Source: Staphylococcus sp. IVB6240
Lineage (GTDB): Bacteria > Bacillota > Bacilli > Staphylococcales > Staphylococcaceae
Length of the DNA: 64,000 nucleotides
Reading direction: 5' to 3'
Assembly (NCBI RefSeq): GCF_025558425.1
Contig: NZ_CP094718.1
Coordinates: 1,178,001-1,242,000 of the forward strand
In this document: piece by piece, positions 19,231 to 28,667 of the stretch
How the letters are laid out: each line of letters starts with the position of its first letter
How positions within the stretch are numbered: position 1 is the first letter of the stretch
The notes under the pieces: model-generated
The model's database searches: none
Told to the model about the DNA's origin: nothing
What the model saw: only the letters and a program-made list of their open reading frames with translations
Program-made: the position numbers and the translations under genes

Positions 19231-19248
19231 TTTGTATAAATATTCGTT
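19231..19248 (+). promoter_or_regulatory. ARG-box-like operator at argR
   Basis: TTTGTATAAATATTCGTT resembles the ARG box (TGAATAAAAATTCA-like palindrome) and lies just upstream of the argR ribosome site, overlapping the likely transcription start behind TGCTAAAAT (19221-19229). It suggests autorepression with arginine. Match is imperfect. Confidence 0.45.
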
Positions 19249-19262
19249 ATGGGGTGCATATT

Positions 19263-19715
19263 ATGCCTAAAAAATCGGTTAGACATATAAAGATTAGAGA
19301 AATTATTTCGAATGAACAGATAGAGACACAAGATGAACTTGTAAAACGATTAAATGACTTTGATATGAATGTGACACAAGCAACTGTTTCACGAGATATT
19401 AAAGAGCTACAACTTATTAAAGTGCCAACACCAACCGGGGAATATATTTATAGTTTGCCAAATGATCGTCGCTACCATCCACTTGAAAAATTAGGGCGAT
19501 ATTTGATGGATTCATTTGTGAAAATTGATGGTACCGATAACTTGCTTGTTTTGAAAACTTTACCAGGGAACGCTCAATCCATCGGTGCTATTTTAGATCA
19601 GATTGATTGGGAAGAAGTACTTGGTACGATTTGCGGCGATGATACATGTTTAATTATATGCCGTAGCAAGCAAGATGCTGAAACAATCAAAAATCAAATT
19701 TTTAATATGTTATAA
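19263..19715 (+). CDS. argR: Arginine repressor ArgR/AhrC
   Basis: A 150-residue regulator with an N-terminal winged helix ([15 protein letters not shown] near residues 38-52) and a C-terminal hexamerisation and arginine-binding domain ([12 protein letters not shown] and [11 protein letters not shown] near 105-128). With arginine it represses biosynthesis genes and activates catabolism. ATG 19263 gives the normal length; GGGG lies about 10 bases upstream. recN follows 13 bases after the stop, the order argR-recN seen widely in Firmicutes. Confidence 0.96.
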   Translation: MPKKSVRHIKIREIISNEQIETQDELVKRLNDFDMNVTQATVSRDIKELQLIKVPTPTGEYIYSLPNDRRYHPLEKLGRYLMDSFVKIDGTDNLLVLKTLPGNAQSIGAILDQIDWEEVLGTICGDDTCLIICRSKQDAETIKNQIFNML

Positions 19716-19728
19716 GGATGAGATAAAC

Positions 19729-21408
19729 ATGTTACAAAGTCTATCAATTAAACAATTTGCTATTATTGATGAACTTGAAATTCAATTTTCAGATGGCTTA
19801 ACTGTATTAAGCGGGGAAACAGGTGCAGGTAAGTCTATTATTATTGATGCAATCGGTCAGTTGATTGGTATGCGTGCTTCATCTGATTTTGTACGCCACG
19901 GGGAGAAAAAAGCAATTATAGAAGGTCTTTTTGATATTGATAACGCCAAAGAAGCCATTCATATGTTAAGTGAATTAGGTATCGATATTAATGAGGATTT
20001 TTTAATTGTAAAACGCGAAATATTTAATTCTGGAAAAAGTGTTTGTCGAATTAATAACCAAACTGTGACATTACATGATTTACGTCAAGTTATGCAAGAA
20101 CTCTTGGATATACATGGTCAGCACGAAACACAAGCTTTATTAAAACAAAAATATCATGTTGAGTTACTCGATAAATATGCTGATGGTGGCTATGATGATG
20201 CGCTTAATGCATACCATGACACATATGATTTACATCAAAAAAAATTAGCTGAACTTGCAGAATTAGAGTCAGCAGATCAAGCGCTTTTACAACGCTTAGA
20301 CTTAATGAAGTTCCAGTATGAAGAATTGAAAGAAGCTAAACTCCAAGAAGATGAAGTGACACAATTAGAGACAGATATTAAACGCATACAAAACTCAGAG
20401 CAATTAAGTTTGGCATTAAATAATGCTTATATCACATTAACAGATGAACATGCGATTACTGATCGTCTGTATGAGCTCAGCACACAGTTACAAAATATTG
20501 ATCAAATTTTACCTGATACGTATGCATCATTAAAAGAGCAAGTAGATCAGTTTTACTATTTATTAGAAGATACAAAACATCAATTGTATGATGAAATGAA
20601 TCAGAATGACTTTGATGAGCAAATGTTAAATGAATTAGAGTCACGTATGAATTTATTGAATAATTTAAAACGTAAATATGGAAAAGATATTCCAGAATTA
20701 ATCACGTATCAGACGAAACTTGAAGATGAAATAAATAAAATAGAAAACTATGAAGAATCAACAGCGCAATTACGTGCTGATATTCAACAATTAGCTGAGC
20801 AATTAATGACAGATGGTAAAAAATTATCACAAGAACGTCGTAAAGTAGCTAGAACATTACGTGACCATATTGTACAAGAAATTCAAAATTTACAAATGAA
20901 AGATGCAAATCTAGAAATTTCATTTAAGCCTTATGAAAAACCTCAAAAAGATGGCATTGAACATATTGAATTTTTAATTAGTCCTAATAAAGGAGAACCT
21001 TTAAAAAGTTTAAACAAAATTGCTAGTGGTGGGGAACTTTCGCGAATTATGTTAGCACTTAAGAGTATCTTCGTCAGTTCACGTGGCCAAACAGCTATTT
21101 TATTCGATGAGGTGGATTCAGGTGTATCTGGTCAAGCAGCGCAAAAAATGGCCGAAAAGATGAAACAAATTGCATCTGTAATTCAAGTGATTTGTATTTC
21201 CCATTTACCGCAAGTTGCGTCAATGAGTGATCATCATCTCTATATTTCTAAACGTGAAAAAGATGATAGAACAACAACATCGGTTCAAGAATTAACGGGT
21301 GAGGATCGCATTGAAGAAGTTGCACGTATGATTTCAGGTGCAGTTGTCACAGATTTAACGAAACAAAGTGCAAAAGAAATGATAGAACAAAATCAAACTT
21401 TTAATTAA
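19729..21408 (+). CDS. recN: DNA repair protein RecN
   Basis: A 559-residue SMC-like ATPase that gathers broken DNA ends in recombinational repair. The Walker A GETGAGKS lies near residue 30, the central region (about 150-370) is coiled coil, and the C-terminal part carries the signature ASGGELSR and Walker B ILFDEVDSG near residues 425-460. ATG 19729 (MLQSLSIKQF) matches the family start. I saw no LexA box just upstream; it may be expressed from the argR transcript. ptb begins 16 bases downstream. Confidence 0.96.
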   Translation: MLQSLSIKQFAIIDELEIQFSDGLTVLSGETGAGKSIIIDAIGQLIGMRASSDFVRHGEKKAIIEGLFDIDNAKEAIHMLSELGIDINEDFLIVKREIFNSGKSVCRINNQTVTLHDLRQVMQELLDIHGQHETQALLKQKYHVELLDKYADGGYDDALNAYHDTYDLHQKKLAELAELESADQALLQRLDLMKFQYEELKEAKLQEDEVTQLETDIKRIQNSEQLSLALNNAYITLTDEHAITDRLYELSTQLQNIDQILPDTYASLKEQVDQFYYLLEDTKHQLYDEMNQNDFDEQMLNELESRMNLLNNLKRKYGKDIPELITYQTKLEDEINKIENYEESTAQLRADIQQLAEQLMTDGKKLSQERRKVARTLRDHIVQEIQNLQMKDANLEISFKPYEKPQKDGIEHIEFLISPNKGEPLKSLNKIASGGELSRIMLALKSIFVSSRGQTAILFDEVDSGVSGQAAQKMAEKMKQIASVIQVICISHLPQVASMSDHHLYISKREKDDRTTTSVQELTGEDRIEEVARMISGAVVTDLTKQSAKEMIEQNQTFN

Positions 21409-21424
21409 TAAGGTGGGATGATTG

Positions 21425-22321
21425 ATGTCTTTCGAACAAATGTTAACTGTACAGACGCCATCAGACGTTCATATTGCTGTGGTCAATGCGCATAATGAAA
21501 CAACGATTCGTGTGATATGCCATATACTTGAAACAACAACAGCTTCATTTTCTTTATATAATACCCAAGATGTTTCAGAATTAATTCGTTCTTTTGATCT
21601 AACAGCTAATATGTTCGCGCGTATCAGTATGCAGACTTTTGAATCCGAAGAAGATGCATTAACACAGTGTATGAAAGATTTAGATGATGGTCGTGCAAAC
21701 ATTCTTATGAAAGGGCACATACCGACATCTCATTTGTTATCAGCTGTTTTAAAACACAACAGTAAGCAGGGGCAACATTTTTTAAATCATGTCGCACTAT
21801 TTGATATACCAGATTATCATAAACCATTAATGATATCTGATGTTGCTCTAAATATTCAGCCGACTAAATCAGACATGAAAGCAATGATTGATAATATTTC
21901 AATATTCGCTAAACAACTTGATTATAAAACATTAAAAATCGCACTACTTTCATCTACAGAAACAATACAGTCAAAACTACCTTCTTCTATTCAAGCTCAG
22001 GAAATCAAAAATATGTTTATGAAACAAGATACATCATCATTAATGGTTGACGGTCCCTTTGCACTCGACAATATCATCGATAAGAAAAGCGCGCTTCAAA
22101 AAGGGATCCAATCAGAAGTTGCCGGAGATGCTGATGTGATTATTGTGCCTCACTTAGATGTTGGTAATGCACTATATAAATCACTGACTTATTTTGGTCA
22201 TGCACAAGTGGCAAGTGTTGTAATAGGGGCACGTTTTCCAATCGTTTTAACATCAAGAGCAGACAGTATGTCAAACAAAATCAATGCCATTCAACTCGCA
22301 ATGAAAATTCTTGTAAAATAA
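21425..22321 (+). CDS. ptb: Phosphate butyryltransferase-like protein
   Basis: A 298-residue phosphotransacylase-family protein. It is expected to exchange CoA for phosphate on butyryl-CoA or branched-chain acyl-CoAs. Family patterns are ANILMKGHIPTSHLL near residue 96, GPFALDNII near 215, and the C-terminal GADADVIIVPHLDVGNALYK-like block (here AGDADVIIVPHL) near 235-255. ATG 21425 follows GGTGGG. It lies between recN and buk and starts the branched-chain ketoacid operon, as in Bacillus and Listeria. Confidence 0.9.
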   Translation: MSFEQMLTVQTPSDVHIAVVNAHNETTIRVICHILETTTASFSLYNTQDVSELIRSFDLTANMFARISMQTFESEEDALTQCMKDLDDGRANILMKGHIPTSHLLSAVLKHNSKQGQHFLNHVALFDIPDYHKPLMISDVALNIQPTKSDMKAMIDNISIFAKQLDYKTLKIALLSSTETIQSKLPSSIQAQEIKNMFMKQDTSSLMVDGPFALDNIIDKKSALQKGIQSEVAGDADVIIVPHLDVGNALYKSLTYFGHAQVASVVIGARFPIVLTSRADSMSNKINAIQLAMKILVK

Positions 22322-22377
22322 TTTTTTTAGCAGTATACTAAGTCAATCGAGATGTCTTTTATAAGTAGGTGATAATT

Positions 22378-23436
22378 ATGGCATTCATTTTAGTTCTAAA
22401 CCTAGGCAGTACATCTAGTAAAATTGCTGTTTATCAATCGGAAAAATGTCTTTATGAAGAAAATTTGATACATGATGCAGTGATGTTATCTCGACCCGTT
22501 TTTGAACAAATTAATGAACGTCAAACAAGCATCGAACAGACACTCGAAAACAATGATTTCCAAATTAAAGATATTGACATGATTGCCTGCAGGGGCGGTC
22601 TTTTAAAGCCTATAAAAGGTGGCACATATGTCGTAAATGATATGATGTATGACGATCTTTTAGATGGTAAATATGGAAAACATGCTGCCAATTTAAGTGG
22701 CATTATTGGCTACCAAATTGGAAAGGCATATGACATTCCAGTGTATACGACTGACCCTGTAGTCATTGACGAACTTATCGATGAAGTACGTTTAACAGGA
22801 ATACCTAGTATTAAGCGCAAAAGTATCTTTCATGCATTGAATCACAAAGCAGTAGCACGTCGTTATGCAAACAAAGTAAATAAGTCTTATCATGACCTCA
22901 ATCTTATTGTTGCGCATCTAGGCGGGGGCGTGAGTATTGCTGCTCATCACCATGGTGAAGTGATTGATGTAAATGATGCGTTATACGGTGAAGGACCTAT
23001 GGCATTGACACGTTCAGGTACAATTCCTAATGACCTACTTTTAAAATTTGCAGAAGACAACCATTATTCGGTCAATGATATGAAAGATTACATCACACGC
23101 CATGCTGGTATTCAAGCTTATACACAGTCGACAGATTTTAAAAGCATTATGTCGCAGTATAAAAAGCAAAAAAATGTGACAATACTTATAGACGCCTTTA
23201 TGATTCAAATCAGTAAAATGATTGCAGAACGTGCAGCCGTTCTAAAAGGGCAAGTCGACCAGATTCTTTTAACAGGTGGTTTAAGTTATAGTAAGCCATT
23301 TGTAAATCTTATCAGCGAACACACCGAATGGATTGCGCCTGTCACTGTTTTTGCAGGTGAATATGAAATGGTCACATTAGCAGAGCAAGCATTGAAAGCT
23401 TATCGTCATGAAATATCTGTCAGTTCTTATTGTTAG
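22378..23436 (+). CDS. buk: Butyrate kinase (branched-chain acyl kinase)
   Basis: A 352-residue acetokinase-family enzyme that makes ATP and a free acid from butyryl- or branched-chain acyl phosphate. It begins MAFILVLNLGSTSSKIAV, the phosphate-binding loop of the family, and contains HLGGGVSIAAHHHG near residue 180 and LTGGLSYSKPF near 297. ATG 22378 follows AGGTGATA. With ptb it converts the acyl-CoA made by the bkd complex into acid and ATP, or runs in reverse to supply primers for branched fatty acids. Confidence 0.92.
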   Translation: MAFILVLNLGSTSSKIAVYQSEKCLYEENLIHDAVMLSRPVFEQINERQTSIEQTLENNDFQIKDIDMIACRGGLLKPIKGGTYVVNDMMYDDLLDGKYGKHAANLSGIIGYQIGKAYDIPVYTTDPVVIDELIDEVRLTGIPSIKRKSIFHALNHKAVARRYANKVNKSYHDLNLIVAHLGGGVSIAAHHHGEVIDVNDALYGEGPMALTRSGTIPNDLLLKFAEDNHYSVNDMKDYITRHAGIQAYTQSTDFKSIMSQYKKQKNVTILIDAFMIQISKMIAERAAVLKGQVDQILLTGGLSYSKPFVNLISEHTEWIAPVTVFAGEYEMVTLAEQALKAYRHEISVSSYC

Positions 23437-23448
23437 GGGAGACACTTA

Positions 23449-24867
23449 ATGACTCAAGAAAAATATGATTTAGTCATCCTTGGTGGTGGCATCAGTGGTT
23501 ATTCAGCAGCCATTCGAGCCACGCAGCTTGGGAAGAAAGTTGCAATTGTAGAGAAATCCCAACTTGGAGGCACCTGTTTACATAGCGGTTGCATCCCAAC
23601 GAAATCCTTCTTAAAATCAGCTGATACCTATCAACTAATTCAACATGCCGAACAATATGGCATTTCCACTTCAAAACCTACCTTTCATTTTCCAAAAGTA
23701 TTAGAACGAAAAAACCACATCGTGAAAAACATGTATCACGGCTTACAAACCCTCATAAAACAGCACAAAATTGATGTCTTTCATGGAGAAGGACGATTGT
23801 TAGGTGCTTCCATATTTTCTCCACAGAGTGGGACTGTATCCGTCACGTATGACGATGGACAGTCAGAACTATTACCAAATGATTATGTACTAGTTGCAAC
23901 CGGTTCATCATCCATTACACTTCCATTTTTACCCATTGATCATAAACGTGTCGTAACAAGTAATGACATTTTAACCATGAAGACATTACCTGAATCTATT
24001 ACGATTATTGGTGCTGGCGTGATCGGCATCGAGTTTGCATCATTTTTCAGTCAAGTAGGCGTTGATGTTCATGTAATAGAAGCGGCAGACACTATTCAGA
24101 TAAACGAAAGCCGTTCGATAAGTGAGCAACTCATTAAAAACTTAAGAAAACTAGGGGTTACTTTCCATACAGGCATTGCTTTAAATGAACAAAATACAAC
24201 CGTTTCACAAGAAGGCGTCTCATTTAGTTTAGACCAATCTTTTACTACGGATTTAGCACTAGTAGCTATTGGTCGGCGTGCAAATACGCAAGATCTCGGT
24301 TTGCATAATACAGATGTCGTTATTAATTCGGATCATACAATTGAAACAAATAGATTTATGCAGACAAAGTCATCACATATTTATGCTTCAGGTGATGTCA
24401 TTGGACACTTACAACTTGCACATGTTGGCGCAAAAGAAGGGGTGATTGCTGTTGAACATATGTTTCAACAATCATCGCTTCCAATTGACTATACTGTCAT
24501 GCCTAGATGCATTTATAGCAATCCAGAAATTGCTTCTATCGGTTTATCAATTGAAGCTGCAACAAAACAAGGATATAAGGTGGATACCGTCAAAGCACCA
24601 TTTAAAACAAACGGTAAGGCGATGATTATGTCGGGGGACGTTCCAAATGGTTTTGCTGAGCTGATTGTTGATAAGACGGATGGCACCGTTTTAGGCGCAA
24701 ACTTAATCGGACAAAACGTAACTGAACAAATTAATGAGTTAAGTCTTTTAAAATTTTTAGATGGCTCAGCTTTAGAGTTAGGGATGACCACACATGCACA
24801 TCCATCAATGTCTGAATTACTTATGGAACTTGGTTTGAAATACGAAAAACAAGCCATTCATCTGTAA
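23449..24867 (+). CDS. lpdV: Dihydrolipoyl dehydrogenase (E3) of the branched-chain ketoacid complex
   Basis: A 472-residue flavoprotein that reoxidises the dihydrolipoyl arm of the E2 subunit with NAD. The FAD motif GGGISG lies at residues 12-17, the redox disulfide is C43-C48 in GGTCLHSGC, the NAD-binding GAGVIGIEFASFF lies near residue 189 and the catalytic histidine lies in THAHPSMSE near the end. It sits between buk and the E1 genes, so it is the dedicated E3 rather than the pyruvate dehydrogenase E3. Confidence 0.94.
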   Translation: MTQEKYDLVILGGGISGYSAAIRATQLGKKVAIVEKSQLGGTCLHSGCIPTKSFLKSADTYQLIQHAEQYGISTSKPTFHFPKVLERKNHIVKNMYHGLQTLIKQHKIDVFHGEGRLLGASIFSPQSGTVSVTYDDGQSELLPNDYVLVATGSSSITLPFLPIDHKRVVTSNDILTMKTLPESITIIGAGVIGIEFASFFSQVGVDVHVIEAADTIQINESRSISEQLIKNLRKLGVTFHTGIALNEQNTTVSQEGVSFSLDQSFTTDLALVAIGRRANTQDLGLHNTDVVINSDHTIETNRFMQTKSSHIYASGDVIGHLQLAHVGAKEGVIAVEHMFQQSSLPIDYTVMPRCIYSNPEIASIGLSIEAATKQGYKVDTVKAPFKTNGKAMIMSGDVPNGFAELIVDKTDGTVLGANLIGQNVTEQINELSLLKFLDGSALELGMTTHAHPSMSELLMELGLKYEKQAIHL

Positions 24868-24886
24868 ATATTAGGGAGGAACTGTG

Positions 24887-25885
24887 ATGTTAGATTATAA
24901 AGAAACACAATTAGAGAAACAAGATTTACAGTCCATCTATCAAGCTATGGACTTAGCTCGAAAAATAGATGAACGTATGTGGCTCTTAAATCGCGCAGGC
25001 AAAATTCCATTTGTTATTAGTTGCCAAGGCCAAGAAGCGACACAAGTGGGGGCAGCATATGCATTAGAAAAAGGAGATGTGACGGCACCCTATTATCGTG
25101 ACTTGGCACTGGTGACATATCTCGGTATAACACCTCTAGAAACGATGTATTCTGTTTTCGGCAAACGAGACGATGTCAGTTCAGGTGGCAAACAAATGCC
25201 TTCTCATTTCAGTAAAAAAGAAATTGGTATTATGTCACAAGGGTCTTCAGTAGCAACACAATTATTACATGCAATTGGTGCTGCACTTACTTTTAAGATG
25301 GATAATAAGCCACAAGTTGCTTTATCCACACTCGGCGAAGGAAGTTCGAATCAAGGAGACTTTCACGAGGGGCTTAACTTTGTAGGTGTTCATAAGCTAC
25401 CTTTCATTTGCATTATTGAAAACAATCAATATGCAATATCCGTTTCAAAAGATTTACAGTATGGTGCCGAACGACTTTCAGATCGTGCAAAAGGTTACGG
25501 CATGTTTGGTATTACAGTTGATGGCAATGACCCCATTGCAGTCTATAAAGCTGTTAAAGAGGCGAGAAAACGTGCGTTAAAAGGTGAGGGGGGCACATTG
25601 ATTGAAGCCATGTGTACGAGATTAACTGCCCATTCATCAGATGATGACGATCGCTATCGTGATGATGCATTGAAAAAAGCCGATCAAGAACAAGACTGTA
25701 ACCATTTATTCAAACAATATTTACTTGAACAACAACTCATTGATCATACTTGGCTTGAAAAAACTGAACAAGTACACCAATCCATAGTCAATGACGCAAC
25801 CAAAGAAGCAGAAAATGCACCATATCCGGAAGTGAGTGAAACTTATACACATGTATATGAAAAAGGAGGTCCTTTCAATGCCTAA
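24887..25885 (+). CDS. bkdAA: Branched-chain 2-oxoacid dehydrogenase E1 alpha
   Basis: A 332-residue thiamine-diphosphate subunit. The ThDP motif reads LGEGSSNQGDFHEGLN ... ENNQYAIS (near residues 145-185); a Glu in GEG is normal for branched-chain enzymes. The phosphate-loop-type region TRLTAHSSDDDDRYR near 243 also fits. With E1 beta it decarboxylates 2-oxo acids of Val, Leu and Ile, giving precursors of iso and anteiso fatty acids. ATG 24887 follows GGGAGGA. Its end overlaps bkdAB by 8 bases. Confidence 0.94.
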   Translation: MLDYKETQLEKQDLQSIYQAMDLARKIDERMWLLNRAGKIPFVISCQGQEATQVGAAYALEKGDVTAPYYRDLALVTYLGITPLETMYSVFGKRDDVSSGGKQMPSHFSKKEIGIMSQGSSVATQLLHAIGAALTFKMDNKPQVALSTLGEGSSNQGDFHEGLNFVGVHKLPFICIIENNQYAISVSKDLQYGAERLSDRAKGYGMFGITVDGNDPIAVYKAVKEARKRALKGEGGTLIEAMCTRLTAHSSDDDDRYRDDALKKADQEQDCNHLFKQYLLEQQLIDHTWLEKTEQVHQSIVNDATKEAENAPYPEVSETYTHVYEKGGPFNA

Positions 25886-26861
25886 AATTTCTTACCTTGA
25901 AGCCATTAAAGATGCATTACATATTGCATTAGATCAAGATCCACAAACATTCATACTTGGGGAAGATGTGGGCAAAAAAGGGGGCGTATTTGGTGTCACT
26001 GCTGGCCTGCAAGAGAAGTTTGGTTTATATCGTGTATTAGACACGCCACTTGCAGAATCTAATATCGTAGGCTCAGCCATTGGTGCTGCCATGATGGGGA
26101 AAAGACCGATTGCTGAAATTCAATTTGCTGAGTATATATTACCTGCCACTAATCAAATTATGAGTGAAGCGGCTAAAATGCGCTATCGTTCAAATAATGA
26201 TTGGCAAGTACCTCTGACAATACGTGCGCCATTTGGTGGTGGTATACACGGTGCACTTTATCACTCACAGAGTATTGAAAGTGTCTTTGCATCAACACCA
26301 GGTTTAACGATTGTCATTCCATCCAATCCATATGATGCCAAAGGATTGCTCTTAAGTGCTATTGCGTCAAATGATCCTGTTTTATATTTTGAGCACAAGA
26401 AAGCATATCGTTTATTAAAAGGAGACGTACCGACTGACTATTATACAGTGCCATTAGGGAAGGCTGATGTAAAACGTCATGGATCAGATATTACAGTCTT
26501 TAGTTATGGTCTTGCTGTAAGTCAATGTATTGAAGCAGCCGAAGAATTAGAAGAAGAAGGTATCAGTGTTGAAGTGGTTGATTTACGCACCGTGTATCCA
26601 TTAGACAAAGAGACGATTATTGATCGTGCAAAACAAACGGGTAAATGTCTACTTGTGACAGAAGATAATCTAGAAGGCAGCATTATGTCAGAGGTCGCGG
26701 CGATTATTGCTGAAAATTGTCTATTCGAGTTGGATGCTCCAGTCATGAGACTTGCGGGTCCAAATGTACCTGCAATGCCATTCTCACCCCCTCTAGAAGA
26801 TGAATTTATGATCAATCCAAATAAAATAAAAAATAAAATGCGCGAACTTGCTGAATTTTAA
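25878..26861 (+). CDS. bkdAB: Branched-chain 2-oxoacid dehydrogenase E1 beta
   Basis: A 327-residue transketolase-type beta subunit. Family blocks are TFILGEDVGKKGGVFGVT near residue 25, PIAEIQFAEYILPATNQI near 78, PFGGGIHGALYHSQSIE near 118 and the C-terminal domain with EVVDLRTVYPLD and GPNVPAMPFSPPLE. The start ATG 25878 has AAAGGAGG 9 bases upstream and overlaps the bkdAA stop, so the two subunits are coupled. Confidence 0.94.
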   Translation: MPKISYLEAIKDALHIALDQDPQTFILGEDVGKKGGVFGVTAGLQEKFGLYRVLDTPLAESNIVGSAIGAAMMGKRPIAEIQFAEYILPATNQIMSEAAKMRYRSNNDWQVPLTIRAPFGGGIHGALYHSQSIESVFASTPGLTIVIPSNPYDAKGLLLSAIASNDPVLYFEHKKAYRLLKGDVPTDYYTVPLGKADVKRHGSDITVFSYGLAVSQCIEAAEELEEEGISVEVVDLRTVYPLDKETIIDRAKQTGKCLLVTEDNLEGSIMSEVAAIIAENCLFELDAPVMRLAGPNVPAMPFSPPLEDEFMINPNKIKNKMRELAEF

Positions 26862-26873
26862 GGAGGCTCATCT

Positions 26874-28127
26874 ATGGATATTAAAATGCCCAAACTCGGG
26901 GAAAGTGTACATGAAGGAACGATAGAACAATGGCTCGTTAAGGTGGGAGATCGTATAGAAGAATATGATGCGCTCTGTGAAGTGATGACCGATAAGGTGA
27001 CAGCAGAAGTACCATCATCATATGCAGGCGTGATTACAGCTTTACACGTTGAACCAGGTGATACAGTTAGCATTGGGACAGTGATTTGTTCTATTGAAAC
27101 GGATACACAGCTGGACGAAAACATAGAAGTTAAAAAAGACGACGTGTCGATGAGTGAAGAAAAAGAACATGTTCATGATACAAAACAAACGTCTACAGCA
27201 TCTCAACATACTAATAATAATGGTCGCTACTCACCAGTTGTTGTAAAAATGGCATCAGAGTATCAGATTGATTTAAGTCAGGTCATTGGGACAGGATTTG
27301 AAGGTCGTGTAACGAAAAAAGATATCACATCTTTTATTGAAAATAGTAAGCAGCAGCAAAATACCCCAAATAACAACCCGTCTGCTATCAAATCACAGCC
27401 TGAATCAACACATAATATCAAAAGTTCGAGTCAAAACAATATTCCTGTAAAAGGGGTACGTCGTCAAATTGCACAAAAAATGACAACGAGTGTCCAAGAA
27501 ATCCCGCATGCTTGGATGCAAATTGAAGTAGATGCTACAGAATTAGTAAAAACACGTCAGCATTATAAAACATCATTTCAAGCTCAAGAAGGATATAATT
27601 TGACTTACTTCGCCTTTTTCATCAAGGCCGTTGCAGAGGCTTTAAAAAAATATCCACTGCTAAACAGTTCATGGCACGATGATGAGATTGTTGTCCATGA
27701 TGACATTCATTTATCCATTGCTGTTGCGCATGAAGATCAATTGTATGTTCCTGTGATTCATCATGCTGATGAGAAGTCCATTAAAAGGATTGCTAAAGAA
27801 ATTCATACATTAGCGTCAAAAGCACGCAATGGTCAGCTAAGTTCGGAAGACATGTCAGGAGGCACTTTCACGGTTAATAACACAGGCACTTTTGGTTCCG
27901 TGAGTTCAATGGGCATTATTAACCACCCTCAAGCTGCGATACTTCAAGTCGAATCTATTGTAAAAAGACCTGTCGTCATTGATGATATGATTGCGATCCG
28001 TCATATGGTGCACTTGTGTTTATCTATTGATCATCGTATCTTAGACGGTCTTCAAGCTGGTTTATTCTTAAAAGAAGTGAAACAGAGACTTGAACAATAC
28101 ACAGTAGAACAGACAACGATCTATTAG
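26874..28127 (+). CDS. bkdB: Branched-chain 2-oxoacid dehydrogenase E2 (lipoyl acyltransferase)
   Basis: A 417-residue core subunit with a lipoyl domain (residues 1-77; lipoylated lysine K41 in MTDKVTAE), a polar linker rich in N, Q, S and T, a subunit-binding domain (about 117-156) and a catalytic acyltransferase domain ending in the DHRILDG motif near residue 388. It moves the branched acyl group to CoA. AAGGAGG precedes the ATG. Last gene of the bkd set. Its lipoate depends on the LipM pathway seen at 7924. Confidence 0.95.
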   Translation: MDIKMPKLGESVHEGTIEQWLVKVGDRIEEYDALCEVMTDKVTAEVPSSYAGVITALHVEPGDTVSIGTVICSIETDTQLDENIEVKKDDVSMSEEKEHVHDTKQTSTASQHTNNNGRYSPVVVKMASEYQIDLSQVIGTGFEGRVTKKDITSFIENSKQQQNTPNNNPSAIKSQPESTHNIKSSSQNNIPVKGVRRQIAQKMTTSVQEIPHAWMQIEVDATELVKTRQHYKTSFQAQEGYNLTYFAFFIKAVAEALKKYPLLNSSWHDDEIVVHDDIHLSIAVAHEDQLYVPVIHHADEKSIKRIAKEIHTLASKARNGQLSSEDMSGGTFTVNNTGTFGSVSSMGIINHPQAAILQVESIVKRPVVIDDMIAIRHMVHLCLSIDHRILDGLQAGLFLKEVKQRLEQYTVEQTTIY

Positions 28128-28217
28128 TGACAATTTAAAAAATTTGGATATAGAAAAATTGAATTGCTACGAATCCTTTAGTAAAATGAATGTATACTAA
28201 TGTCGGAGGTAGATAAG

Positions 28218-28655
28218 ATGGACTTAAGTTTCGATTTATATATGAACAACGTTGTACAACAAGCACGTGAAGATCTAGTAAAAGCTGGATACGAAGAATT
28301 AACAACTGAAGAAGAAGTTGATAGTGTATTCAAGCAAGATGGCACAACGCTTGTAATGATTAACTCTGTTTGTGGTTGTGCAGGCGGTATGGCGCGACCA
28401 GCTGCAGCACACGCATTACATTATGATGTGTTACCTGATCGCTTAGTAACCGTTTTTGCAGGTCAAGATAAAGAGGCAACACAACGTGCACGTGATTACT
28501 TTGAAGGTTATGCACCATCTAGCCCTTCATTTGCTTTAATGAAGGACGGTAAAATCACTGAAATGATTGAACGTCATCAAATCGAAGGTCACGACACAAT
28601 GGATGTTATCACGCAATTACAACGCTTATTTGATAAATATTGTGTAGCAGAGTAA
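28218..28655 (+). CDS. brxB: Bacilliredoxin (BrxA/BrxB family, YqiW type)
   Basis: A 145-residue thioredoxin-fold protein with the CGC active site at residues 52-54 (SVCGCAGG). Bacilliredoxins remove bacillithiol from S-bacillithiolated proteins after oxidative stress. It follows bkdB as yqiW does in Bacillus, so BrxB is the likelier paralogue. I chose ATG 28218 ([10 protein letters not shown]), which follows CGGAGGTAG and matches the family start. The disulfide reductase YpdA, its partner in the pathway, is encoded at 52291 in this window. Confidence 0.93.
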   Translation: MDLSFDLYMNNVVQQAREDLVKAGYEELTTEEEVDSVFKQDGTTLVMINSVCGCAGGMARPAAAHALHYDVLPDRLVTVFAGQDKEATQRARDYFEGYAPSSPSFALMKDGKITEMIERHQIEGHDTMDVITQLQRLFDKYCVAE

Positions 28656-28667
28656 GGAGTTGACCGT

